A stretch of DNA of 64,000 nucleotides, from positions 9,744,622-9,808,621 of the forward strand of contig NC_092463.1 in NCBI RefSeq assembly GCF_047495875.1, written 5' to 3'. A program made the position numbers and the translations under genes. Positions 26,339 through 37,440 of the stretch are shown here, in pieces. Source of the stretch: Pithys albifrons albifrons. Lineage: Eukaryota; Chordata; Aves; Passeriformes; Thamnophilidae. Position 1 is the first letter of the stretch, and every line of letters begins with the position of its first letter. The notes beneath the pieces are model-generated. The model searched no databases. It worked only from the letters and a program-made list of their open reading frames with translations, and was not told the DNA's origin.

Positions 26339-29300
26339 TGTTACTTCAAGTGAGAAAAGACTAAATGCTGAAAAAACATTTGTAATTTCATAAAAATACT
26401 ATTATTTTCAGTTGATGAGGGCTACAAGCAGTGACCTGAGCACAAAGATGCTGAGAACAGTTAGATCACAATCCTCAGTCTTTTAGCAAGGCTATGCAGA
26501 CCTCCAGGAGACAGCTTGGTACCACTGCACTCCAAATAGGAGACTTTCACCTAGCCACCCAGAAGAACATGTGATTTAAAATGTCAATTAAAAAATTGTA
26601 TTTAAAAATCTAAGATGAAGCCATTCTCGTTGCATGGTGGATTCTGTTGTGTTCATATTGTGAGCCTCAGACTGCAAGTCAGTTCAGGTCTTCAGAAGAT
26701 TATTAGATATCCCGTCACCTGGAGAGCCACAGCACACAACACTTTTCCATAACAAGGAAATTAGGGTACAAAAGACAGGCTATGAGTTCACAGAACAATT
26801 AATCCAGCAAGCAGCACATTCACTGCATGTATTCAATGGGCTCTCAGGGACAATGGCAAACAGGAGAGTGTTCAAAAATATTACTGAGAATGGCACCAAA
26901 TCTCTGAAGTCCAAATACTACTCACCAGTATGGTGTCTTTTGGAATCCAGAGGAGGTTTGGAGATGATGCCTGAGTCTACGACAAAATTATTAAATGTGC
27001 TTTGAAAGAAAGGGAGAGGGGAATCACCTCTGGGAATTGAGCACTGTGACATGTCTCTGCTTCTGATCTTACTGAATTTTATGAGAAACAACTAATTTTA
27101 ATTACTGCTCTTCCAAACTAATTTCAAACATTTCTCCAAAATACACAGGCTGCTACAGAGGCTCATGTGCATAATGAACATCTGTAGTAAAACTCTTTTA
27201 TTATGGGTTGTTTGATGCTGTTTATTGCATACCCATTGGTTTTTGGAATGGCATTAGTGAGCAGCATTTTGAAGATAGATGCTAAATTTGGCTGTGGCAA
27301 ATTAGTGTCACCCAAGAACATATTAGCAAATAAAAGAGTGCATCTGCTCTGAACAATGGTTTTTCTTTGTGTCATGATGATGATTGAAAGACTGTAATAA
27401 AGAAATGATACATACACTGTATCCCCCAAACTACATTAAAAAGCTGTTGCAAGCAACAGCAGTGCAGCAGGATAGACAACTGTCTTGCATGTAAGCAATG
27501 GGGGACAGTTTTCCATGTGTTTATGAGGAGAACATCATCCTCAATACACAAATGCAGTTCTGTGGAAAGTGTTTGCTGTGTTCCAGCCGGTAGGTTTGGT
27601 TTCAGCTGTCTCCCATCTGTCCCTATTTCCCAGATATCTCTTGGTCTGTTGTCCCCCCTTTCCTCCCCTCTAGATTAATATCAATTCCAGGCCAGGGCAT
27701 TTAAACTCCCTTGATGATCATTATAGTAAAACTTCAAGAAAAGTCTTTCTGGGATATGGAGAGCAACATATGGGGACAGTTTGCTTTATGTCTCATTTTT
27801 CATAGTTATGTGGTTATTTTATAGGACTGCAACTCATCTCCTGTCTGACTAATGTCTAAGCTGTGTCTCACTCAAATAAGAGGTTCTTCAGGTTCACTAA
27901 AGCACAGAAGGTTTAAAACTTTATCATGCAGCTGATATTGCTGTGAGTATTTGCTTAACGTTCCTCGGTAATGAATAAGATCCTCTCTCCAACATCCTGA
28001 ATTTTGGCATCTTGTAGCAGTTCAGTCAGAACTGAAATGCTGTTATACATACATGAATTTATTTTTTTCTTAGACAAAAGGAAATTGTGGTTCAAATCAC
28101 TCACGCGGTTTAGGTTTTCCTACAGCTGGAATGACACTCTAATGCATGATGCTCACAGTCACTTGGCAGACTCCTTGTGGGTGTCAAAAATGTTCTTGGC
28201 TTGAACTAAATGTCTGAGCAAGTACATTTCCTTGAGGGCAATGCTAGACAGAGCAAAAATGTCATCCAACGCAACTACTTAGGAGAGATAAAGTTTTAAA
28301 ACTGGGGCTTTGCATTGAAATTTCTGTTCCAAATTAGTAGAGCAGAGGGAATCATGGGGAATGAGGATGGTAGGAGAAGGAATATGCATTAAGAATCTGG
28401 AAAACAAAGGGTTCTTTTGTCATTAAAAGCTTGACTTTAAAATACTACATTTTGAAATGCAAAGAAATTTTTAAGGAAAAAGCCCTCTGTCAAGTTTAGT
28501 CAGAAGTTCAAGTGAAATATCTCAAAACCATTCATGTGAAATATTTCATTGACTCACATTTGTGTTTATGGGCATGATTTCAGGTTAAGCACATTTGCAA
28601 GATTTCAACTTTATCCTGCCATGAGTTTGGAAAGGTTTGCATTTTGGTTGTTTGGGGTTTTTTTAATCTTGAATTTTGTTGGAAGGGGAAACTGGTTTTG
28701 TGCTCAAATATATGTCTGAGAAACAGTTCATATTACAAATATTTTCACATCCTTAGAAAGTGCACTTTCTCCAGGAACTCTGAATGTTGGAATGAATGTT
28801 AGTGGTATTACAAGTGTCATTAATGAAGGTCAGACTCACAGAGTCAATGTATTGTGAAGCCCTTCTTTTTATAAAGTTTGCAGCAGTACTCTAGCAGCTC
28901 ACATGCTAAGGGATAACAGTTTGGAATTTTTATGTCTTGACTGCCAGCTCTGATCACAAGGTGTCTGGCTGGTTTAGCATGAACATCCCAGACCACAGAA
29001 GCTGACCTCCTGAGTTTGTGTCCTGCCACCTCTGAATCACCACATCAGAACTGGCTGAGCCCAAGTTTCCCTGGGAAGTGACACACTCCAGGATTCAGGC
29101 TCTGGGCCATGATGATATTTCAGTGCTCTTAGCAAAACTTAAGAGGGACTTAGATTCCAAAAAGGTCGATTCTCAAAATTCCTGCCCTAGACCCCACTCC
29201 CTGCAGAGAGTTATTCTCATTCACCTTCTCTTGTGCCTGCTCAAAAGACATTTTGGGGGGGAAATACATCAGTGGAGCAGAGACCAGGCCCAACCTCCCA

Positions 29301-30904
29301 GCTGCCTGCTGTAATCTCACTTCGTTCTATCTGGCTTCTTGACACATTCCTTAACTTCCACCTCCTCTCCTTCACAGCTTTATTAGTAAAAGCAAAGGTT
29401 TGATCTTTGTCAGAGCTACCTGGAGTATGGTGCTAGGGGTACTTCATCAGGACAGAAGTGAATTTGAATCCCATATTCAAAAAATCTCTGAAAAAGTCAA
29501 AGATCACATATCTTCTGTAAAAGACAAGTAAGCCATTCACCCAAAATAACCAACTTGGCACCTAAAAGAACTGGATTATATATCCCAGCTTTACATAGAT
29601 ACTGAACTAATGCCTAGCTGTAGACATCCAAATCCTGCAGAAACATTGGATTTCAGACATTTTGTACTGGTTAGTGTGCTATGATGCAGACCTCACTCTC
29701 TCAGTGGAACAAAAATTAGATCATGAAGTTTTATTCTTTCTTTTCTTCCTGTTTAGCCTATAGCATTACTTGGTCAAGACCTGCTAGTGATTTTTATGAC
29801 AAAAAAATACTAACTATTCTAAATGCCACTAGTTAATCTGTTTTATGTACTCAGCTATAAATTGCAATAGAAATAACTCCTTCTCATGCTTCATGTTTCT
29901 CATTTTAAAAATAAAAGCTTCTTAGATTCTTTATGTTCCTATATGTGTGAACCTGGAATCAGGTAAAATACAAGCATGAGTAATACAAATGTTATCTAGA
30001 ATGTGGAAGCAGACACCCAGCTGTAGATTCTTTGTGGTGTGCTGTGTGGTCACTGATGTGGGATAAGCTTCTGTCCTATTGATAAAGACTTCATTTTCAG
30101 AACTTCTCTTGTGAGTGCTCAGCTCATATTTTCTCATTTCTCTCTTTCTTTTTAACCCAGGAGAGATTGGAAGCCACCATATAATATTTTCTTTAGCTGA
30201 ATGAAGTTGACATATCTCATGGGAAGGGTTAAAGGAAAAACAAACTCCCCCTCAAGATGTTCCTGAAAAACCCAAGCAGATAAACACATGGGAAGCTCAG
30301 ACAGCCGGCCTTCTGTTAAATATGTGACAGAAATTTCCCATCTTGAGGTAAGGAAGGCAGAGGCACTGTTAAATTATGTTTCCCGTGAGTGTTACTAAGG
30401 CATACTTACACATATTATATGAGGTAGAAAATTAGTACTTTGAATTGTTATGGTTACATTTGCAGTAAAGTGTAAGTGTTTGCAGCTTTTCAGAAGTTTG
30501 CCTATGGTTTGTCATGCAGTTCAACCACTGAGAAGAAAATTTACCTGCTGTAAAACAGCAGAACAGATCAACGGCTACAAGGGAATGATTGCAAAGTCTA
30601 CCCCAAGTCCTGTTTCTGGAAGCGATGGTTATTCTAGAGATGAAAGGGCTTAAATGACAGCTCCAGGCTTCACATTTTTCTACAACTCACCCTTAGAAAT
30701 GTTTAGACCTGATCCTCATTGCACACTCAGCCATGATAATGTAGGACTTGCACACATTGGTGTCAGTCCCTGTGCCTGGGGGTGTGAGTCAGCTTGTGAA
30801 ACAAAGCTCAGTGTTACAGCACAGATGAAATAAGGTTTCTCTGATAGTGACAAGAGTTTTTAGCAATAGTAGGAAAGATGCGATACCCAGATTTCAGAAT
30901 TTTT

Positions 30905-31005
30905 TTAGATATATATATGTATAACTATCTATGTATATATTGAAGTATTTTATCTATGTGTGTATCTATATTTATATTTGTATAGGCATATGTATATATA
31001 ATGCA
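30905..31005. repeat. AT/TATG low-complexity microsatellite
   Basis: About 100 bases of TATA, TATG and TCTA units with no fixed period. It is a decayed microsatellite. Apparent TATA boxes and open frames here are products of composition. Confidence 0.8.
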
Positions 31006-33227
31006 TGTAGACTATTTAGCCCCACTACTGTAAGAAGTGTGAAGAAGGCTGAGCTGTGGCAGCCCTGGGCAGTGATGGTATGAAATGCTCCCTTTTCTCT
31101 CTCTTCCACATAGATAATGAAGGCAGGCTGAGCACAGTCCAATAGCAATTGCAAGGGATTTTGACTTGGGTAATCAACTCTTATGCATGCAATAAATTAC
31201 ATGCTTTTCATGTATCTACTGAGCAGACATGTCAGGAAGGGGGAAAAAAAAGAAATCAAATCAAAATCTCAATGAGGGAAAGTGTTTCCTAACTCTTAGT
31301 CCATACAACAGAACCTGGTAACCCCATCCTTACCCTACCACTCATGTGACCAGAGGACTGATTCAGGGAAACTAAATGTTTCCTGAGATTTTGGCACTTT
31401 TTTAGCACTGAAGAAGGCACAGCACCACAAACTCATTTCAATCCCCACTCTCTTTTATAAGTCCCCTCTTTCCTGCCAATGATAGAAACAAGCAGAGAAG
31501 CTGTGTGGTACCTCTGCTGCACCAGCAGTACCACTCAGTCCCTTACCTGAGTGCCAACCAGATATGAACTCTGTTATCACCACATCATAAACTAGGACAA
31601 AAGCCAGGAATGGGAAATTAATGTGAATAAGGCCATGCTGAAGTCTGGATCACAGCAGAGCTCTGAATGTATGTGATCCTAGAAGATACCCCTGACCCAT
31701 TCTTCCCCCACCTGCAATCCTAAGAAAAAGCACTTAGATATCATGGGGTGTCAGCTAATGTGCACTTGGTGTGTGCACATGTGTGAGACTAAACTGCCAT
31801 CAAACTCCCACTTAATTGTCAGTGCCACCACTCTGTGGATAGAGTTTGGTGTTGCCATGCAGCAGTGTATCAATCTATTCAGAGGCAAAAAAGACAAAGC
31901 AAGAGCTTTTGCCTTCAAATTCTGATGTCAATCTGACTGAAAGCAGAGAACCCAATCCTCAGCTTAATATATCAGCATAACTTTGTTGGCTTTACCAGCG
32001 TGTTTTTGTCCCTGATGAAAATGCTGACCATCCATTTCAGCTAAGCATTCAAAAAATGATTCTTCCCTTTCTGTTGCAATATCCTCTGCAGAGATACATG
32101 CAATTACTTTAATGGGAAATTTCTTTTCAATGCTCTTCATGCAGGAACCAGTTTCTTAAAACTTTAAAGTGCTTTTGTGCAGAAAAATCTCCATCTAGAT
32201 TTAGTAGTTATTCACTCTTTGAAGATGCTCTACACATCCAGTGTCAGGACCAGCTAAGTAATATAGACTAAATATACAGAGAAAAATCAGGAAAAAACAA
32301 CAATTTCTCTGAGTGACTAATTTCTTAAGTCTTTTATTTTGTAGATGTAGGCCAAATGTGGAAGTGTTGAATTTGTCTCATTTCTGATAAATAAAACCCT
32401 AAGCACTCTTTACTGAGTGTCATAAGAACCCACATTAAATGCTGAAAATATTCAGAGCAGGATGTTCTATGGACTAAAGTAACACACAGGAAGAGTAAGG
32501 TGAGAACTCAGTACTTTATTTCCATAATCCAAAAGAAAATACCAGGAATTGTTTGTGAAAATGCATTAAGGAGATAATGCCTGTGAGGGGAGAGGCAGCT
32601 CGATGAAAAGAGGAGGAGTATTGAGCTCCACTTACTACTCAGCAGAAAATGGCCCAAGATTGAGCATGTCTTTTTATGGCAGTGGTAAGAGAGAAAATCC
32701 ATCACAGGGAGAAGGAACAGAGATGAGGGGAACTGATTTAATGTGAGGCAGCTTTGCCTTCCTGACTTGCTTCTTTCTAAGCAAGCTACTTGTTCACCTC
32801 TAAACTCATCACCAACCATCACAAATGGTTACCTCATTAGGGGTTCTACAATAAACACTAATGCTTAATCAGAACTTTACATACAGTAGGCTGAGGCTGC
32901 ACCATTAGTTAAAATCAAAGGTCACCCTTTTCTTTTTGTTGTCTGCTAATACGATTTTGAATATTACTGCTTTGCAGCTATTACTATTTACACTGGGTGA
33001 TTGGCTAGACTCATTAAAGTGAATGAATGCCAGGAGATGACATCATTTACATTTAATTGTCTTGTTTATCAGCAAAGTCTATACAGTTGTTTTAATAAAG
33101 GGCAGGGGAAGATAAAGGCTACATTTGCATTCTCTAAGGGCCTTTTGACAAGGGTCTAGGATGTTGTTGACATTTATTGTTTGCAAATGAGATAATCGAA
33201 TAATGTTTTGTTTTGCAATTGTTGCTT

Positions 33228-33254
33228 CCCCACCCCCCCGCCCCCACCCCTCCC
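33228..33254 (-). other. C-rich tract (minus-strand G-quadruplex pattern)
   Basis: Runs of 4, 7, 5, 4 and 3 cytosines, separated by single bases, place a quadruplex-type G-rich sequence on the minus strand. The surrounding 33000-33320 is AT-rich and of unusually even complexity, a look I associate with conserved non-coding DNA, though conservation cannot be seen from a single sequence. Confidence 0.7.
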
Positions 33255-33837
33255 TCAGTAAGTTATACTCGTTTTCATTACTGTTATTACTTCTGAATGT
33301 TAATGAGTGGATATTCAGTTTCAACTTTCTCCAGGATTCAGAAAAACTGACACGTGTTCAGCTTGTTTAAATTCCTCTTGCTTGTAATGTAAAACCCTGC
33401 ACTAATGCACCAACTTTATTGTAATTAGAACAAGAATTTAAAATATACACTTTTGTGAATTGGGGCAGTCCAGCTTTAGAAATCAGATGGTTGGTATTTT
33501 TGGGTGGGTGTTGTTCTTTTTCCTATCTAAGATTCCAGACTATACAAAAAAAACATACAGCACATTGATGATTTTTTGTCTTTTATTGTTGTCGCATATG
33601 TGATTAAAATATAAATAGTGTAATAGGTTGATATGTGTAGATGTCATAATCCTTCCTCATGTGACCTCACAGTAGAACTATGTCAGCTCTTGGCTGCCAA
33701 ATCTTCTGCTGCAAAGCTTTCCCATTACCTCTCAGTCACAGTTCATTTTTCCCCTCATTTTCTACCCTCAAACTCCCTTGAGAGTGGAACTGTGTTAACT
33801 GCTTTTTGCATTTACGCATTCAGCCCAAGATGTTAAC

Positions 33838-33843
33838 TTTATT
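33838..33843 (-). promoter_or_regulatory. AATAAA overlapping the stop of the candidate exon
   Basis: On the minus strand GAATAAAG contains both the TAA stop and a perfect AATAAA. If the exon is real, cleavage would be expected 10-30 bases further on, at about 33808-33828, leaving almost no 3' UTR. Confidence 0.3.
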
Positions 33844-34080
33844 CACAAACAAAGCCAAGCATGCCATTGTCATCCATGGAGCCATATTTGGCTTTTAATT
33901 CTGTCTTCAAGGAGTTGTTCTGTGCTGAAAGATACATCAACCTATTTCCCTTTCCATACTGAGGAGGGTAGTGCCTGGCCTTCTCCCAAACAGGTCTGTA
34001 GAGTGTTTTGCTTTTTGGTCCACTGTATGTCCAGCTACCTGTCATGTATCCACTTCGATACAGCTGTTTGGTGAAGGAAG
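33839..34080 (-). CDS. Candidate 3'-terminal coding exon, unidentified protein
   Basis: A minus-strand frame is open from about 34126 down to a TAA at 33839-33841. It looks more protein-like than other open frames here. The product is rich in Tyr, Lys, Gly and Trp, low in Cys, and contains GYMTGSWTYSGPKSK, YRPVWEKARHYPPQYGKG and the C-terminus GMLGFVCE. Two splice-acceptor-like sites precede it on the minus strand. One is a pyrimidine-rich stretch ending ACCAG, which would start the exon at 34080. The other is CCAAACAG, which would start it at 34063 in phase 0. An AATAAA at 33838-33843 overlaps the stop codon, so a transcript could end right after it. There is no upstream exon that I can identify, and about 80 codons can stay open by chance in a window this size. 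I do not recognise the family. It could also be a decayed gene piece. Confidence 0.27.
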
Positions 34081-34792
34081 CTGGTATTAAATGCACACAA
34101 GATGAAGAAGAAAATTCAGAAAATTTCTAAATTATTCAATGACACCTAAGTCAACCTCTGAGTTTATGTCATGCCTAAGCTCCAGATGGATAAAGGATAG
34201 AGTCTGCCTATTTAGCCCTACTCCTTTCAGGAGTGAGGAAGTGGTTGTTGAACCTCATTTCAGAAGTGGTCTCTGTGACGTGATTACAACTCCTTCTTCT
34301 CTCCATCAACTGTAATGATCTGGAGTCCAGAAGCCAGTCTGAACTGCTCATGGATGTCTTGGGCTTAGATATTCTAAGAGATGTCTGAGCCTGCCTTAAG
34401 TTTCCACAGTGGGAGTTTGGGATAAAAACAGTACATTCCTTACATCCTTTCCAAACTTCTCAAGGATTTTTGTTCAACCTCTGATATAAAGGAGGAATTT
34501 TCTTCCAGCTTTAAAAAAAGAAATAAAAAAATAAAATAAAGAATTTAAGTCTTATCCTGTCTCTGATTCTCTGAAAGGGACCAGTCCACAATGACTTTTG
34601 TGCTCCTCAGTCTACAAGCTTCACTGTTTTTCTGAGAAGCCCAAGGCAGCAATAGAAGTATAGCTGCTGGTTAGATCCATGTCTGTATTTAATGTAGATG
34701 AGAAATACTGGTTAGAAGCACTGTTAATACCAAGAGTATAGACGGCAATTTTTATTCAGTTGTCAATAAGAACTTTGGACTTAATGATCTTC

Positions 34793-34838
34793 TCCAATTT
34801 TACACTGGTTAGCTTCAGTGGAATTACACCAATTTAGA
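34793..34838. repeat. Possible ancient amniote repeat fragment
   Basis: The words TTTTACACTGGTT, CTTCAGTGGAATTACACCAA and AATTTAGA follow the TTACACCAGTG / CTTCAGTGGAGTTAC pattern common in old bird and turtle interspersed repeats. The copy is short and unnamed, and the call rests on remembered patterns. Confidence 0.35.
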
Positions 34839-35967
34839 ATCCATGAGACACAACAAAAGACAATTATTTCATTTGCAACAGGACCTAAATTCAATTATAG
34901 GTATGTATATTTTTTAAAATTTTTCTTCTCTGTTAAAGAACAAATGAAACACCCCTAACAAAAAGTATTGTGTTGTTTGTAATTGCTGAGCAAAACGAAT
35001 TACCAGATTACCAAAGAGTTTCTCCCTAAGTGCCTCTATATTTGGGGTAATCTTAAAATAACTCACCATTTCATAGCTGGTATTATGAAACAGTAGCCAG
35101 AAAAAAAAAGCAGAGTACTGCTTCACTTTTGTCTAATTACTCTGGCAGACGAAGGTGCAAACTGATTAACCAGTAACATATGGGCTTGAGCTTGGAGAAG
35201 TTCCCAGTGAGAATTCTTTTTTTTCCAGGCATATTTTATCATTTAATTTAAGGGTGTTAATCCATCCATGGGTGAGCCTCTGCCTGGGCTCTGTCACTTG
35301 CTTTCTCTTGCTTATCAAATGTAGTTCTAATCTTAATCATGCTTTCTTCTGCTTCCTCACAAACAGTTTAAAAAACCTCCTGGCCTGATGTTGATGGCAC
35401 TGGTGGTTGGCAGTTGCATTGTGATATGGAGTCTGATCTTCACTTGACAGCCATAAAACTGAGAATTTACTGTTTGAGTACAACAAGGGGGTTTAACAAT
35501 GGTGGTCCTATCTGCCAGTCCCCTAATGAAAAGATGTCCTCTGCTTCCTCGGAGAAACACATTTTTCTGTGCTGTGAGCGGGACTGTGTCACTACAGTTT
35601 TTACTTGAACAGTGAAGCAGCATTTCAACTTGCTAAGTATAGGCAGTGTAGGAAGGCACACCCACGCAAGCACCATTTTTCCATGTCTACTTTAGTCACA
35701 ACATTCCCCTGGTTAGTTATACTTAGATTATGTTGGAGGTGCCTAAAATAGTGTGTATTCTCTTCATCCAGCAAGTCAGGCCCACAAACAAGAATTGCAT
35801 CCCTTACTGTAATAACACACAACATTACATGTGTTCATTCATTTAATCCCCCCGTACTCTGCAGGTGTTGACTGAAGCTCTGTAGCCAGCAGATAACAAT
35901 GTGAAGAGTAAAGAGACGAGGTTTCAGTTTTCAAATGTGGGAAATTTAATCCCTAATCTGGATGCTC

Positions 35968-36022
35968 CAAATTGGCACTTAGGTATGTAAATGTCAATTT
36001 TATTCACCTAAGTGCCAATTTG
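35968..36022. repeat. Perfect 17-bp inverted repeat with 21-base loop
   Basis: CAAATTGGCACTTAGGT at 35968-35984 is the exact reverse complement of ACCTAAGTGCCAATTTG at 36006-36022. With a one-base gap and two mismatches the similarity extends outward to about 35959 and 36030, giving arms of roughly 24 bases. Nearby words AGGTGCCTAA (about 35738) and AAGGCACCCA (about 36055) share the GGCACC/TTAGGT motif. The block may be the remains of an old DNA-transposon or palindromic repeat family. Confidence 0.8.
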
Positions 36023-37068
36023 AGTGTCCAAATGCATGACTTGGACATCTCATTAAGGCACCCATTGGGTTATATTGCTTGTTTTACCTATCTGAGTGCA
36101 CATTACACGCTGCAAGCAATTACACTCTGTTCCATACAACTAAATCAATTCATTCAAGTAGCTTTACAGAAGAAGGGAATTTCAGCACAACAGAAAATAT
36201 TAAAAACAAGTAGCTGGTCATATGTCAGTGTCAGTCCCACCTAAGCAACCACCCCTTCTCCCCCCTCCTCCCCATCATGCAGTGCCTGAGAGCCTCCATT
36301 TACTATAATTTCTAAAAGGTATCTAAATCTGAGCATGGCCATTTAGGACTCCTGCTCCTGCTGCCGCATTGTAATCTACCTGCTGCAATTCTTGATCTCT
36401 GTGAATTATTTGGGGCACTCTAAAGCAGGCAAAGTAGGAGCCAAGCCATGCTTTATACAGCCAGGGAGACTTGGCTGCCAGGGAATTCAGATCTTGCTCA
36501 CTCCACACATTCCAGGGCACTAATGGGCATCTTAAGATAGGATTCTGGGTGTCGTTGTGTCCATCCTTCCCTTCAGAACAGTGTTTAAGTGTCCTTGAGA
36601 AAATGAGACTAAATAATATCCACCATGCTTTTCCCTGAGATACCTTAAAATGCTGTAGGCAGAAAGGTGCAGGGAAAGGCCACTTTATCCCCAGTCTTTT
36701 CTTAGCAACAATGTCTAATATATCTTTCACATCACAGCAGAGATTGCAAAATGAGGTGCAATTTACAGCTTTAAGAGGGTGAGGGAAAGAGCAGCCAAAA
36801 AATGGCAGTGCATTCTCTTAACACTGTCCTAGTTCAGCAGGAGGGACCAGCTAACCCTGTGTGGGGGTGATCAAAGCTGTGTATTCTACCCCCTCTATTC
36901 ATTCCCCAAGGTCAATGGACCATTAGCAGCAGCTGCCCAGGGAGCCATTATCACCTTCACACCCAGCCTGAGGGGGGCGGAGCTGCTAATGGGCCATCAA
37001 CAGTTCAACACCCCCTGGCTCCCAGAGTTAATCACCCATTGTGTGAGTCCCCGCCCAGTACCTGAGGG

Positions 37069-37076
37069 TACATAAG
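37069..37076 (+). promoter_or_regulatory. TATA-like box of the 36825-37436 LTR
   Basis: TACATAAG sits about 245 bases from the LTR start and after a GC-rich U3 containing GGGGGCGGAGC, an Sp1-type GC box, at about 36973. It differs from TATATAAG by one base, so a weak promoter may persist. Confidence 0.5.
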
Positions 37077-37358
37077 TGGTGGGTAAGAAGACCACAGGAG
37101 CTTCTCGTGGGATCCAGAGCAGCAGCAGGACCTCGACAGCAGGAGATCACCGCTCTCGCCCAGACCACAGCCCTCGCCCGCACCAACAGGTTTTTCTTTT
37201 CCTTTTACTCTGGACTTGGGGGAGCCACAGGGGTCTCAGCACAAGGGCAAACAAACCCCCTTGGGTTTGTGCCCCAGGACACTGGGTTATACTGCTGGGG
37301 TTTTGTGAGTTGAAAGCAATTTTCCCTTGTGTGTCAGTGTTGTTATTGTAATATTATT

Positions 37359-37364
37359 ATTAAA
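37359..37364 (+). promoter_or_regulatory. ATTAAA polyadenylation signal of the 36825-37436 LTR
   Basis: ATTAAA, a common variant signal, follows a run of ATT triplets and lies about 70 bases before the LTR end, as expected for the end of R. Confidence 0.5.
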
Positions 37365-37440
37365 TTTTAGCTCTGACTTATAATCTCTCTTGTGGTGAGT
37401 TCATTTCCCCTGCTGGTTCACCTTTAAACCAGCACAACAC

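Larger units (their letters stand above)
18388..33837. other. Long gene-free stretch, mostly unique AT-rich DNA
   Basis: No exon or RNA gene is recognised over about 15 kb. Structured items, listed separately, are a 24-bp tandem duplication at 22220-22267, a possible old repeat at about 22300-22410, a GA-rich tract with a G-quadruplex-prone tract at 24006-24167, a 28-bp tandem duplication at 26283-26338, an AT/TATG microsatellite at about 30905-31005, and a C-rich tract at 33228-33254. The many open frames of 60-100 codons show no recognisable domain and are at the level expected by chance. Confidence 0.6.
34097..36824. other. Gene-free stretch with a long hairpin
   Basis: No exon or RNA gene is recognised. 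The stretch contains a possible fossil repeat at 34793-34838 and the inverted repeat at 35968-36022, both listed separately. The minus-strand frame at 36323-36730 (135 codons) shows no recognisable domain. Confidence 0.6.
36825..37436 (+). mobile_element. Solo LTR of an avian endogenous retrovirus
   Basis: This block of about 612 bases starts TGTCCTAGTTCAGCAGGAGG and ends AAACCAGCACA. The flanking bases acac (36821-36824) and acac (37437-37440) form a short target duplication if the end is placed at 37436. Internal landmarks follow LTR order: a GC-rich U3, a TATA-like TACATAAG at 37069-37076, then R-U5 with a pyrimidine stretch, and an ATTAAA signal at 37359-37364 followed by CTTATAATCTCTCTTG. 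No gag, pol or env sequence is next to it. GC content is well above the flanks. The overlapping plus-strand frames at 37076-37351 are LTR sequence and not genes. The family name is not assigned; it resembles ERVL-type LTRs of songbirds. Confidence 0.85.

Noticed and set aside
30905..31005. Apparent TATA boxes
   Set aside because: They are part of an AT microsatellite with no gene downstream.
37076..37351. Frames of 91 and 68 codons with Arg/Ser-rich products
   Set aside because: They fall entirely in the R-U5 part of the LTR at 36825-37436.
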